Shown here: positions 1 to 11,800 of the stretch, piece after piece
Numbering within the stretch: position 1 is the first letter of the stretch
Layout of the letters: each line of letters begins with the position of its first letter
Assembly (NCBI GenBank): GCA_030062745.1
Contig: CP099840.1
Location: 16,481,718 to 16,545,717 of the forward strand
From: Capitulum mitella
Lineage: Eukaryota; Arthropoda; Thecostraca; Pollicipedomorpha; Pollicipedidae
Direction of reading: 5' to 3'
DNA: 64,000 nucleotides
Made by a program: the position numbers and the translations under genes
The notes under the pieces: model-generated
The model's database searches: none
What the model saw: only the letters and a program-made list of their open reading frames with translations
Told to the model about the DNA's origin: nothing

Positions 1-670
1 CTTAAATTTTGGAACAATTCATTAGTTACCAATATACACAATTGGCGGAGCTTTATTCGCGAGAACCTGTTTTTTCCAAAACATGCGATTTTTCAAAACT
101 TTTTGAGGTTTTTGGTATTACTTACGTCTGTGCAAGTCAGTTCTGCCATTTTCTACCCATTGTGAGTAATTCATCGCTGATTTTGACGGTGGTACATTTT
201 GGCTCACAACAGTTATTCGTGACCTGGCCTCAGGTCAGTGGCTGGAAGTCATTGATATTTTGCCCATTGACATTAACTAGATGTCTGCTTTACTGCACAC
301 TAAAAATGTTATGAAAAAATCCTCCAATTTCCGAAGAAAACAACATGTCCTAAAAATGGGGTTGACCTTAGGTCAATGACGCAAAAAATTCCGAAAAATC
401 TGACATAGCAGATCTGTTGCGTCTATCAAGATCTCTAATCCCTGAAAGTATCATTGTGATATCTTGTTTTCCGAAAAAGTTACCAGGGCGCTAAACTTTT
501 TTGGACATAGGTCCGTTTGACCCGACCTAGGTCAAACACCTGATTTGACCTGAGCCCAAAACCTTGACACGTGCAAAAATGATCAAGCCAAAAGGGACAC
601 AAAGTTTTGTGGCACTGCGTTTGTTTGTTCTCTCGCAATCCTAGAAAAACCTCAGGTGGGCGGTCAACCA
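1..670. repeat. TGACCT/AGGTCA palindrome-rich block, probable old dispersed repeat
   Basis: This segment has three inverted-repeat motifs built from the same half-site. TGACCTGGCCTCAGGTCA lies at 220-237. TTGACCT, one base, then AGGTCAA lies at 362-376. GTTTGACC (515-522) pairs with GGTCAAAC (530-537) around a GACCTAGGTC core. Similar half-site-rich DNA recurs near 36.0, 47.8, 48.5 and 52.15 kb, so a dispersed repeat is more likely than a local regulatory cluster. The half-site equals the nuclear-receptor core AGGTCA, but no function is shown. The open frame at 9-314 has no recognisable protein features. Confidence 0.5.
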
Positions 671-1440
671 TCCCCCAGTCGAAGGCGGGTTAATGTTATG
701 CAGCTTGTATCTGATGCCGGAACAGTTTGTCCGCCATCCATTACACATTCCCTTCCATCCCTTTCTTTGCATCTATACCCCGTCTCAAGAAGAAGAACTA
801 GCAGCCTCTAAGCAACCACCCATCCCTTATTCGAGCAACATTAATTCGACACAGGAGGACACACTGCTTAAGCCACTGACAGGACTCCGATTTTGCCCTC
901 CTGATGGGATGTCATTTTCCGCACAGGGCAATAAGTCAGAAAAGGAGTATTCTACCATGTTTGGCTCGAAATGTAATGGACGATGTTGTTTCACGAGCAA
1001 CATTTCAGGTTCCTACCGATATTAAACGGTACCCAAATGGTGTATTTACCCATAGATCGCACACAAGAAAACTTCCTCCTCAGTGCATTGCATCTGGCGG
1101 CTTTAAAACACGAAAACGCTCACTCACCACGTGCAACGCATTGATCCAATTCGGGCATCCCGAAAACTGACGGTAGTGGGGTGGATGAAAAGCTGACACA
1201 TCATCCGGCAGGCATCATCACTAGATATCAAGACACAGAGGTTTTCTGTTTGATTTCATATCCCCATTATGTCCCGCGTTTCCCCATTCCAGTCAATACC
1301 GCATGGTCCATGCAAAATGCATGTAATATTCCTCATCCACTCTTTGCGGTCCAATTGCAATGTACACCATGAAGGGAACAACCAATAATTTGGCATGACA
1401 ACTCGGAGTAAATCTGCAGAAATTTCACAGGAGCTTTCAG
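671..1440. other. no feature recognised
   Basis: Only short overlapping open frames (110 aa or less) with no recognisable domains are present. Nothing else stands out. Confidence 0.5.
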
Positions 1441-1480
1441 TTTTTCAGACGGAGGAAGCGAGCGAACGCAGTTACGCAAT
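1441..1480 (+). repeat. short dispersed repeat, fragment (family of 16.6 kb)
   Basis: The stretch containing TTCAGACGGAGGAAGCGAGC resembles ATTCAGACGGAGTGAGCAAG at 16,732-16,751. It is one edge of a short repeat with better copies near 16.6-16.86 kb and minus-strand relatives at 47.04 and 49.36 kb. Confidence 0.4.
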
Positions 1481-4009
1481 AAAAACGTGAGTATGAAAGT
1501 TTACTAGACATAGCTTTTGAACTACGCCTCCTTGATAAGCAATTCTGGCACGTAGGGGAACATCTCAAACCTACTTGGTACTTGGCTATGTTTGCACCCG
1601 TAATATTATTCGCAAAGATATGAAAATACACTTAATTGTGGATTTCAGTCGTTTCGAAAGATCTTAATGGTCCTGAAAGATTTTAATTTCAAATCGAGTT
1701 AGAGAAATCCTGGGTAAAACCCCAAAGATTAAAGTGGAAGCTGTACATATTTTGGGTTAAATCACTGCGTCGTGCTGCGGGCTTAATGCAGCCTCTGATT
1801 TCATCTAAGGAGCTCATGATGCAGCAGCCAGCCGATGTTGTGTGGCGGTCTTCTTCCAGGCGGCTTGCTGGTAAAAACTCAGGAACAATAGATAAAATAA
1901 ATTTTTGGTGAAAGTTAGGGATTCAGTATTTTAAAACATGCATCAATTTCGGGAAATTCGCTGATTCCAGGTGGGTGACCAGCAATACATCATGGGCCCA
2001 CCGAAAAATTGCTCACCAATAGCCACCTACTTCATACCGTGCATTCCCCAACTAGTGTTCATGATAAACATTCAAATCTGTGTTTTGAAAATGCATAGCC
2101 ATCCCTAAAACACCGCAGTAATTGTTTCATCATACTTTTACAAACCAGGGCACAAGCCGAATTACTAGCCTGGTACAGCATCCATCGGGAAGCCTTTTGC
2201 CTTCTTTTTGGTGAAAATCCATCCATTAAAAATAGGCTTCGCGATAGTCTCGAGACTACAGAGAAAAAGAAAAAAAAATATTACCACAAGGCTCACGATT
2301 CAAATATTTAATAAACCAAAAAATGCGCAAAATATAGTTTATAATATGGCCGCGAAAATATAGTTTTTGCGGCCATCGAAAACAAACCTGGTTTCTCACG
2401 TCCAAGAACATGAATCTACCTACGATATATTCGTGTTCTGAGAGCCTTATAACTAGTTACTTACTTGAGGTACGCATGACATCAAGCAGATGTCGTGGGC
2501 GAATTATTGCTGGTCCCGTGATGTGTGGCAGATCAATGAACTCAAATCAGTGAATTTCCCATTTCTGATGTATATTTCAGAATGTAGAATGCTTCGCTTT
2601 TATCACGAATTTATTTCATCTATTCTTCGTGCATTTTTTATATCAAGGTTTCCTGTAATACGAGAGACAATGACTGGCCAGGCCAGCTGCAGGAGCATGG
2701 CATCACCACAACAAAATCAAATCTAAGCAAGAAACACATCGCTGAACTGAATTAACTGAATGTAGATTGTTTGGCAGTGAGGAGTTAAATGACATCCAAG
2801 CAACAAATCGACCAAGTGAGTTACGTTTCAGTCAATTCACCGCTGGCATAACCACGGAAAACTACTCAGACGTGCGCCAACGCGAAGACTGCTGCGTTTT
2901 CCCCGGCGTGCACGTCTGCCGCATCTTCCCGCCTGTTTGGTTTCATGTTTGAGTTTAATTTGAAATGGTGCTTCCATGACACGGCCTTAGTTTACGTACG
3001 CCAAAGCACACTGCTGACGGACGGCAGTTTTCTGGCGTCAGCTATGTTTAGTGGCTTGGTTTTTCGAACTCTGCACGAACGTAACCTAGCACCAAGTCTT
3101 TGTGCGCGGATACTTTTAGTTCTTCTAGAAAATTGTTGGCTAGCTTCGTGGGTACTCGAAATTCGTCGTACAAAAATGGTAGGCTGGGCACTTAACAACA
3201 TCCGTGCTATTTATAGTACACATTGTTAACCAGAAATGTTTATGATGCATAGGTTAAACGCAGTAGTGTTTAGAGACAGCATCTTTCTGGGCGACATGCA
3301 GTCTCCTTTAGCAGTCAGTAAACTCACTAGTTCTCTGATTGTGACTCTGAAGATGCTGGATGACTTCCACCAGCAGCTTCTAGTACTGCGGGGTGCTGAT
3401 TATTTTTACAGTGCACGTGGTGCGCCACGCGGTCTACTACTAGAACACATATAGCCAGAATAAATGTTGTTATTTTTGGCTTGGAGCCAGACGCCGTCGC
3501 TCAAAAAAAACGTCGAAATCCTTGGTGGTTACTTGAAAGTATAGTGTTTTGGTATTACCCAAGCGTAAAGCTAAACAAATGCGTCGATTTTTCATTCAGG
3601 ATGACAAGCTTTTTTGTCATGTGCAAGCATAGTAGTGTATCTTAAGGCCTCATGGGTATACACGTTCAGAACAACGTATTCTTGACCAGTACTTTACCCT
3701 GTACCACTGGGCTTTGGACTGAGCTGAAGCAGCTGAGCTCATGCGGAACTTCTGAGCAGTGTCTAACAGCAATGCCCCGCATTGGTGGCTGGGTAATGCC
3801 ACCATGCCAAGTGAATTATCGATAGGTGACGACAGGTCGTGGTATCTTAGTTACGTAATCTATCCACATTCAGCTTAGAAAAAAACGGAAACATGCATAC
3901 ATTATTTTTTTTATTTTTTCGTATGTCCTGAATAACCAAAAGCTTTGTATACAATCACATTCAAGCGTTCTCGTAAACCTTTTTCCCTAAACGTGCCGGT
4001 TACCCATCC
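1481..4009. other. no gene recognised; AT-rich DNA
   Basis: There is no coding signal I can support. The open frames at 2945-3229 and 3236-3454 are short and unrecognised. A small hairpin at 2346-2376 is listed separately. Confidence 0.5.
2346..2376. other. 13-bp-arm hairpin
   Basis: ATGGCCGC G AAAA (2346-2358) is complementary to TTTT T GCGGCCAT (2364-2376) across a 5-base loop TATAG. One position is a G:T that would be a G.U wobble in plus-strand RNA. No promoter or precursor context supports an RNA gene. Confidence 0.55.
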
Positions 4010-4530
4010 GAGTACAGGCAGCATATACCCAACAGGCCAAACCGGCAGCTGCCACAGGCGTAACGGAGGGTGCCACATATCGCTCCCCTGCCCGGGCCGG
4101 AAGCGACCTGCCGTTACGGGTGTCCGGGCTAACGTGACGGCAGCGGGAGCGGCCACAGGCAGGGCGCAGCAGGAACACACACCTGCGGCCAGCCGACCGT
4201 ACCAGGACCCCTGTTCAGAGCGCGACCCTCCGCCTATTCTCCGCGGGTCCCGACTGGTCCCATCTGGTTCCCAGGCAGACAGCGCGGACGGACCAGACCG
4301 GATGACGGCCGCGCGCAGGCGCCGGCATTCCATTAGGCGCGGCAGGAAGTGGGCGGGGCGAGCTCATTGATTTAAAACTAATGTATCCAATCAGACTATA
4401 TCACTCTTGCGTCTGTCACGTGGCTGATCACGAATTCAGGGCGGTAGTCTCTGATTGGTCGAGCGCGGCCGACCAGGCGCCCGTAACTCTCCTGGACCGC
4501 GGCCTGCTTGAAAACAAATAGCGGCGGAAA
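4010..4530. promoter_or_regulatory. CpG-rich segment with CCAAT / CACGTG / inverted CCAAT
   Basis: A CpG-rich island (about 4,020-4,360) is followed by CCAAT at 4387-4391, the E-box CACGTG at 4417-4422 and inverted CCAAT (ATTGG) at 4454-4458. Two opposed CCAAT boxes about 67 bp apart around a CACGTG is a common arrangement in TATA-less CpG promoters (NF-Y plus bHLH). No TATA box is seen. It could drive transcription in either direction. Function is inferred from motifs only. Confidence 0.35.
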
Positions 4531-4533
4531 AAC

Positions 4534-5097
4534 ATGATCCATATGTATGAGGGCGGCGCATCGCGTGGCCCTCATGGCTGGAACTCCTGCCGGCCAGTTC
4601 CGATCCCGGCTCCACGTTCCCGGCCAGCTTCAGTCACAGCCGGACCATTCCCCCACTCGTCCCACTCGGCCAGATCATTAGCCTCAAAACGCCCAACACA
4701 GCTTCTGATTATCCTTAAGTTTTGTGTACGTTTACAACGTCAGTGCAGCAAATTTAACGATGAAGTTTTTGGTAGATGTCCAGGCATGGAGTTCATCAAT
4801 TTTTTTCAGGTTAGCAAGGAGTTTTTGCACAAACGCCCTGATGAAATGCAGTTGTTGAAAGATGTGATGTCCTTGGTAGTAGTGCTGTCCTTTTTGGGTA
4901 CATTGCCGCGCTGGGCTAGAAAAGGTGTTCCCCTTCTCCCGCATACTTGCCCGACCTTTATCCAGTCCGCCTGCGTCCGTCCGGCCGACAGCTGCTTGAG
5001 CCCTGAATGTGCGAATCGCCAGACCAGGCGTCGCGAGTCGGGACTGACGAACAGGTCCCGTTTTTGTTTGAGTGCCGAAGGGAACGTTTTTGTTTGA
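4534..5097 (+). CDS. unrecognised open frame downstream of promoter-like island
   Basis: This is a 187-codon open frame starting about 75 bp after the inverted CCAAT box. I recognise no family, signal peptide or membrane segment. The N-terminal third is Pro/Ser/Arg-rich and GC-rich, as expected from chance openness in such DNA. The middle, residues about 55-125, has a more balanced composition. A minus-strand frame (4732-5151) overlaps much of it. It could be a first exon, but the start is simply the first ATG and there is no splice or homology support. Most likely it is not a gene. Confidence 0.12.
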   Translation: MIHMYEGGASRGPHGWNSCRPVPIPAPRSRPASVTAGPFPHSSHSARSLASKRPTQLLIILKFCVRLQRQCSKFNDEVFGRCPGMEFINFFQVSKEFLHKRPDEMQLLKDVMSLVVVLSFLGTLPRWARKGVPLLPHTCPTFIQSACVRPADSCLSPECANRQTRRRESGLTNRSRFCLSAEGNVFV

Positions 5098-8000
5098 ATG
5101 TTCCAGCACTGCTTCCGCTTTCCTAAGGCTTAAACACGCTTGGAGCCCCATTAGATGACTATGAAGGACACCGCCATTACTTTAGCTCTGACGACACAGA
5201 GGCAGGTCACTGTGATAAACCTCAATCAGTCGGCGACAAGAGGTAACACGTACTCTCTGCAGGACGATCCTTTTGAATGGAGATGAAGATTTCAAGACAT
5301 CTCAGTACAAATATGCAAATCAATCGGAGTGGCCGCATGGCATTGGCGTCTTACTTTGGCCAGATCCCTCTCGTTGGGTGTAACAAGAGATGAGTTTCCT
5401 GTAGATAGGGACGCGTAAGTGACGCTGCGAAATAAGTGTAAATCAAATGGTTGCATTGCCGCGTCACGTAAAAAAATCCGCAAATGTGTAGATTTTACCG
5501 ATCGGTTGATATGTCGCTTCAGTGAAAATGCTCATGTGGCACGTATAACGGTTCGAATTCGGTTGCAATGCTGTACAGGTGCGGTGCGGATGATTCGGTC
5601 TGCAGACATCTGATGACGAATGATGGCGACTGTGTGCCGTTATTGCGCTTATGATATTGTAAGTAGGTTGTGTGGTGAATAGATGACAAGGCGATTCGTA
5701 TTCCCGTAACGATGCAATGGAAACCCTTGACAGACATTGATCGTGGCAAGCAAAGGACACCAAAAGAAACATACGGCACTGGCATCCGAACGGTCTGCAC
5801 ACCACCTGCCTTTAGGACGTTTTAGGACAAATCGACCAGGGCAAAACACTCCACAGTTTCAGACTGAAATGGATTTTTCCCGGGGGTAATATGTGGCGCA
5901 GATTTAACATTTTGAATTTTCAAAATATTAAAAACTCCACTGGATGAGTAAGTTAGGACGTACAGCGGAGCAATTTTCGAGGATCATCGCGATTTTGGAA
6001 AAATGTTCTAACAGATAGCTCAGCATAAAAAAATCAACTAATTCAAACAAAAGTATATGGTTGCGATCAGCATTGATAACTGCAGCTTTGCACTTTTCGT
6101 CCTTTTTTGTTTTTAATGTGTTTTACGTACATAATCTTTTGGCTTTGTTTTAGATCATTTTTTATGTGCACACCGATTCAGGTCATAAGTGAAAAATTGC
6201 TAAAATGATGCCTACGGTGTACTGCTGTGCTCTTTCCTGTAGATTTGCCTCAAGTTTGGTACGGCTATAATCGTCAGGTTTTAAGCTCTACGAAAGGCAT
6301 CACTTTCTAGGGATGGCACCAGGTCCTTCAAAATGGGTAAGCCAGTAAAAAAATCTACCGAGGTTCCCCAACCCTTCAAATGATGTCTTATTCTGCTGCC
6401 TTATTCTTTCAATACTCTTCGTGAAGCTGTTCTATCGGTAGTACTTGAGCTGTTTCATTTGTGGCATTGTTCATAACACTTCACAGTTCCTGTCAACTTA
6501 ATGGCTTGATCTTGACAAATTGTCGTGTACTCAACTTATCACAACTCACCAAGCGTAACCTATTTGACACAAAACCAAGCGCACCGAATATGATAATGAC
6601 ACTTGCCAGTTTACATGCACCATGCTTCCGCGAAAGGGAGAGTTTTCTATATCTCGTAGAATTTGGTTAAACCGCGTGACTGGATTACCCGTTCGAGGAC
6701 TTTCTTGCCTCCTTTTAGTCCTTTGCACTGTGAGTCAGTAGCAAAGAACCAGTGCGATCCATTAATATGTTAAAACAAAATCAACAAGGCTTTCAGCAGC
6801 AGAAGTTTGTTTATGTGCGTCATCTTTTTCAGGGTTTGCCGTTTTGCCTCATTTACATTAGCCTGTTCCAGCGATGTGTATTTGCTTGATTTTAACATCA
6901 GGTGCATAAGCTGAATACTAGGCGCGAATGCATTAATCATTTTCAGTGGGAATATTTCATAACTTAAACCAACGATGCTATACATGGGTTTTCGTTCCAT
7001 ACTGAATCATCTATTCATAGCTAGTTATAATAGTTGAGTGACGAAAATAATATAAAACTTTAGCATGCACCTTGTTACAAATTAAACACCATTCGGCATG
7101 GGGAGGACTTGCAACCTAGTTGCTTCTCTACTCGCCGAGGTACACAAGGTGCAACAACGCTTTTCTCTCAACATATCGTGCCCCACCGCACCAAATCTCT
7201 CATCATACTGATCACACCGACAAGTTCGTGCATAAGAAGCAACTTCAAAAACTTTGCTTGAAGATTCCGCATTATTGTGCTTTCTAACATCGTCCTTATG
7301 GTGGAAAAACTGGACAAAGTCCATAATTTTTCAATGGGTAAGTACTGTTTACATTGTTTGCCCTGACAAGCCGCTACTGGCAAATTTCGTTTCCTTCCCA
7401 GCGATCATTTTTATGTAGTAGTTAATGCACCAACTTAACCCGCTGCCTGTAACAAGCTATATCAGATATGGAGTAATATGACAAAAGTGATGTTGTGTAA
7501 CATTGCGCTTCCTACCAGAAGACAGAAAACATTTCCCCAAAAAGAAATGACCGTTATCGATGCTTTAATGATCAAGCATCATTTGGTTATGAGGTCATTA
7601 AGTTATCTTTACTAACTTTTCAAACAAGTGAGATATTGAGCGTTCCCGAAACCTTGCATCAGATAACCCCGGTATCCCCAATTCGGGATCATTGACAACA
7701 ACGCAAAGTGTTGAAAACACCTGTGCAGCAAAACAACATCGAACACAACGGGGTTACCTCCTTTCATTTTAATTAGCTTTTTCATTGAATATTATAGAAA
7801 ATTAACTAGATGTCAAAAAAAGTTTTCGAAATTCTCCGACCACACTGGTACGTGCGGCCAGTTCACATCTGGGGTAACCGATAAAATGCCTCAGAGTAAC
7901 ATCTAGAGAAGAGCGAGACAGCGAAAAGGAACCAATCAGAAGCAAGCTTACAAAAATCTGCCATGCCCACTGGCTGGATATTACAGCACCTTTGGCCCGC

Positions 8001-10410
8001 TGTAACTTGTCAATGGCAAGTGGCGTCTGCTGTTTGAGTTAACTTAGTGACGTGCGTAACAGAAGCATGATTTAACACAAGTTTGGGTGGGAGTCAGTTA
8101 GCCCCCCCCCACGAGTTTTTTTCCAAAATAGTACGGTGCGGCGCATTCGCAACAAACCTGGCACACTTATACAAAACTAAATAGCACATATTTTGGTGGC
8201 TACAAAAATATCAAGGTTGTTCAAGATCACCGAGTTAAAGTGTAATAAAACCAGATCATAGCTTTCCGAAACAGCCATTTTTAAGGAAAACTTCAAACTG
8301 CTGGCGCAAATACAATTTAAAGAAACACTCATGTTTTGTGTGTAGCCCAGGAAATTAACTCGACAAAAAATACGAAAGTAGTTAAGTTGATCTGGAATCA
8401 GGCTGCAGTCAAAAGTCAGAAATCATTTCCAGAAAAGTACTTTCGTTCTAATTATTTTAGTCAAAAGACGGAGCATATCTAAAGACCACCTCGTCGTCTA
8501 CCGACCGGTGTACCAACTTTTAGGTCGATATTTCAGGTCAGGTCATGGAGAAATGACCAAAGATGTGTTCATACGTGCCCCTTTTCTGTACAGGCGAAAC
8601 AGTGAAACGCCAGCAGTTTCTTGTTCATTGCTTAATTCCGGGCTAAAATAGTATATGACAATGTCAGGGAGATGACCGAATGCACTCTCCTATGGTTTAG
8701 ATCTTTTCTAGGAATTTTATTGACTTGGGTACGCCTTGCTCTGCAAAATGTGCTTTCTAGGATGTATTTTTTGTCGCCGATTTGTTCCGCACCCAGAATT
8801 ACCTACAAGTTTCCGCACGTTTGAGTAAACAGGTGTTAAGGAAGAAATGGATCAGAAGGGTTTTGTCTTTGATCTAGCATCCTGTGCCATGCCCGTTTAC
8901 TATTCTGAAGAAGCGAAGGAACGCAATGAAATTTGTACTCGCCGGTATTAAATACTTGCGCGCGACGGTATTTGGCTCCGTGGAGCACATTTTCGCAATT
9001 TGCATTTTTCGGGGTGTAATACAGAGCGGAGTGCATGTTTTGATAATAAAAAATTCCTTCAGCCTGGCTATTGATTTATGCAAGCATGAACTTTTATCTC
9101 AAATAGTTTCGGAATTATTCGGCTTCAAAATGTGGGGCACTTTTTCCTTCCACCCGTTATTTGGCAATTTACAAAGAATACGGGGTGGAGTGGTATATGA
9201 AAAGTTGGCGTTCTCTCTGCGGAAAGTTCCGGTGGTTGTTCTGGACGCAAATAAAGTATGTCAATGATTGTCTGGTTCTATTTTCTGGCATTTCACAAAA
9301 TCGGTTGCAAAAAAATAACTTGTAAAAACGGGCAAGGAAATGTGTGTGTGCGCATGTCTACTACTTGAGGGTTCTAACTTTCCAGCAAGGCTGTTAGAAG
9401 TTCCAAGCTAAACTTTTTTTGACACAAGATATGGTGTGTTTGAATTTGCTATTCGTCATACGGGGGGGTGGCAGTGGTTTAAACTATATTTAATTGAATG
9501 ATGTTTGATGGCGCAAAAAAACAAGACTGAAATCCGTCCGAAGTGTGTGCTGCTTTCGTGTGGGTGATTCCCTCTTGTTTTTTTGGACGCCTGGAAAGTT
9601 ATACAGAATGTTAATGTGACGCAGCTATTACTGCATCAGCTGCCTACCTATAGCTAACATGCCGGTTTGTTCATTGCCAGATAGCGACTTACCTAAATCC
9701 CAGTCTGCAAACGTTGACGCAGGAATGACAGACATCGTGGGAGGCAGCCAAATCAGAATCCGTTCTCAAGACTTGAGCAACGTTAGCCCCAACTGTGGAA
9801 GGACCAATTCTGGAAGACTGGCAGCCCCAGGACCCTTACTTTCACACAACTTTCCATAAGATAGTGGAATCTGCTTTGAAGTTTCTAGAGCCGCCCTAAA
9901 ATATGCAAAACCTACCCAAATTCCAGATGCTGCCGCTCCATTCTTGCTGTCAGCTCAGCAAGACATAATGAAACGTGCCATGGTTTCAAGAATGGCCTAC
10001 ACTATGTGTTTGCCTATTCCCGGTGGGTTCTGTGCTTGGCTTGCTAGTGATATGATGCACTACTTGGTTGCCTGGACGTACAACATTGTCTATGTAGTGT
10101 ACATCATAAAATGTGTCTGAAATCCATCTCAGTCACTATATAAAGTAAACATTGTTTCGCGGACTTTGTTAAAAGTTTTGTCAATGTGGCAACTGGCGTT
10201 TTTTCCGGGTGATGCTATTTTTTTAGCTGGTGCTCGAGCACAACCTAGGAGAGAGAATACTCCGTATGTGGGTTAAATGATGATTGATCATGTAAAATCA
10301 TTTTAAACGTCATGTGACATTGACATGAACATAAAAACAACATATTTCAGATTAACACTAGCTCTCCAACTTATTTAGGCTCAGTTCCAAAATGCTTTAC
10401 TGTGAGCCGC
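5098..10410. other. long stretch without recognisable genes
   Basis: Only short open frames occur. The best is 8884-9267 on the plus strand (127 codons, hydrophobic, no family recognised), and it is overlapped by minus-strand frames. A C10 run lies at 8102-8111. A TATATAAAG occurs at 10,137-10,145 but without other promoter features. Nothing here is well supported. Confidence 0.5.
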
Positions 10411-10450
10411 CACCGCAGCGCCGCGCCGCGCCGCGCCGCGCCGCGCGCGC
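10411..10450. repeat. CCGCG microsatellite
   Basis: Five tandem CCGCG units lie at 10,421-10,445, followed by CGCGC and preceded by related GCAGCG sequence. The run abuts the 3' side of the U6-like sequence and replaces the missing 3' half of U6. Confidence 0.8.
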
Positions 10451-10512
10451 AGGGGGTCATGCTAATCTCTGTATCGTCCCAGTTTTAGTGTATGTACTGT
10501 CATAGCAAGCAC
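10447..10512 (-). pseudogene. U6 snRNA pseudogene, 5' half only
   Basis: Read on the minus strand, the sequence begins GTGCTTGCTATGACAGTACA and continues through a block matching CTAAAACTGGGACGATACAG, then ATTAGCATGACCCCCTGCGC. This follows the strongly conserved 5' half of spliceosomal U6, including the ACAGAGA box and the AGC triad. Relative to the canonical RNA, three bases are missing between ACAGAGA and the AGC triad, and several substitutions are present (CAC for TAT-type positions, GGGACG for GGAACG). The 3' half (internal stem-loop onward and U tail) is absent, replaced by CCGCG repeats. No TATA-like element lies at the expected distance upstream, where the DNA is GC-rich. It is probably a dead retrocopy or truncated copy. 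Confidence 0.85.
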
Positions 10513-10640
10513 CAACGCCGCGCCACGTTGCCTCGGCGCTGCCGTAGGGGCGATTTTTAGCCAACGACCAGCGGGCCGGCCGCGCCTATTGACGCCGCCG
10601 AGTAGGCACGTGCCGCGCACCGCTGAACTCGGCAAATTAT
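10513..10640. other. CpG-rich island
   Basis: GC- and CpG-rich DNA with GGGCCGGCCGCGCC near 10,574 and a perfect GGCACGTGCC palindrome at 10,605-10,614. The 18-mer starting at that palindrome recurs inside the GC-rich repeat copy at 27.1 kb. Confidence 0.5.
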
Positions 10641-11269
10641 TCGGCCAGGTGCGGATGTTTATTCTAAGATAGACATAAGGTTTATTTGAGAAAGTTGCTC
10701 AGAATTATTTGCAGTGTGCGTTGCTAACTTTGTTGATAAATCCCCCTTAGCTTTAACGACATTTCTAAATACCTTTTTCCTAAACAGCTGTAATGACTAA
10801 ATTATCGTTCCAGTTATTCCCACAGCATCGGCTCTAGGAAAGTACGGCTTTCTACAAACGTTGATTCCTTCCTCAAGTAGTCCATTTCTCACCGCCCCTA
10901 CGGCCTTGAACATAATAATTTTCCAGTGTAGGTTACATGGGTCCAGTCATCGGCCCGTGCTCCCTGTAGTTGTGTCGATGACCTCCTGTCACCTCAAGAT
11001 CACCCTCTAGACCATCAGTCCCGGTCTACTGACGTGGGCCGCCCGTGTCGCTTCCGCCAGTTCTTTCCACAGAATCCACTGGCATCAAAATCCAGGCAGG
11101 ATATATCGACTCCAGACTGGACGTCTCGCGCCAGAAAATACCGGAACGCCGGGATGTCCTGCATGCCCTCTAGAGTCATGTGATCAAATCGTTCAGCGCT
11201 ATGTGATGTCCTAGCTGTGTGACGTCGCTCCGCACTGTGCGACGCTCTGGCTCCTTACGATCTGCTCCC
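10641..11269. other. no feature recognised
   Basis: Mixed-composition DNA without supportable coding or RNA signals. Confidence 0.4.
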
Positions 11270-11660
11270 AGTTACCAGTGGCCGGCCGGTTTTCGTCCGC
11301 ACCATATGACTGCCATGTAGAGCCGTTCCAGCTTTCTGGCACTTTGGAATTCCCCCTAATACTGCAGTACCCTGCCGACATTCCAGCAGGGCCAGTTCCG
11401 ACTGGGACCATCCAGTGTGGCCGTGGCGGCGAGGCCGGTCAGATCGGGCCTGGGGACGGCCGGCTGACCCCCGAACAGGCCGGCTGCCATTGTGGCCGGG
11501 CCAGATACGATCGGCGCCGGTGGCCTCGCTAGCGGCGACAGCACGGCGCCGGCGCACGAAGCCGCTCACTGTCGAGCCACGCCCGGACAATAGCCGGTCA
11601 ACACGGAAAACACGGCGCCCCGCTCCGTCCGTCCGGCCAGCCGGCTTGGCTCCGCACCGG
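11270..11660. other. CpG-rich island
   Basis: A CpG-dense tract with GGCCGGCCGG near 11,280 and many GCCGG motifs. Open frames occur on both strands throughout, as expected for GC-rich DNA. It runs directly into the 19-bp minisatellite. Confidence 0.55.
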
Positions 11661-11800
11661 AGACGGAGACCCAGACGGGAGACGGAGACCCACACTGGAG
11701 ACGGACACCCGGACCGCAGATGGAGGCCCAGACCGGAGACGGAGACCCAGACTGGAGACGGAGACCCGCACGGGAGACTGGAGACAGAGACCAGAACTGG
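11661..11800. repeat. 19-bp minisatellite, about 7 copies
   Basis: The unit is AGACGGAGACCCAGACTGG. Units start at 11,661, 11,680, 11,699, 11,718, 11,737, 11,756 and, after a partial unit at 11,775, at 11,782. Nineteen is not a multiple of three, so the long minus-strand open frames over it (for example 11,255-11,827) are repeat by-products. Confidence 0.9.

Noticed and set aside
8884-9267. 127-codon plus-strand protein gene
   Set aside because: No family, no promoter or splice context, and comparable minus-strand frames overlap.
10137-10145. TATATAAAG as a promoter
   Set aside because: No initiator at the right distance and no downstream gene.
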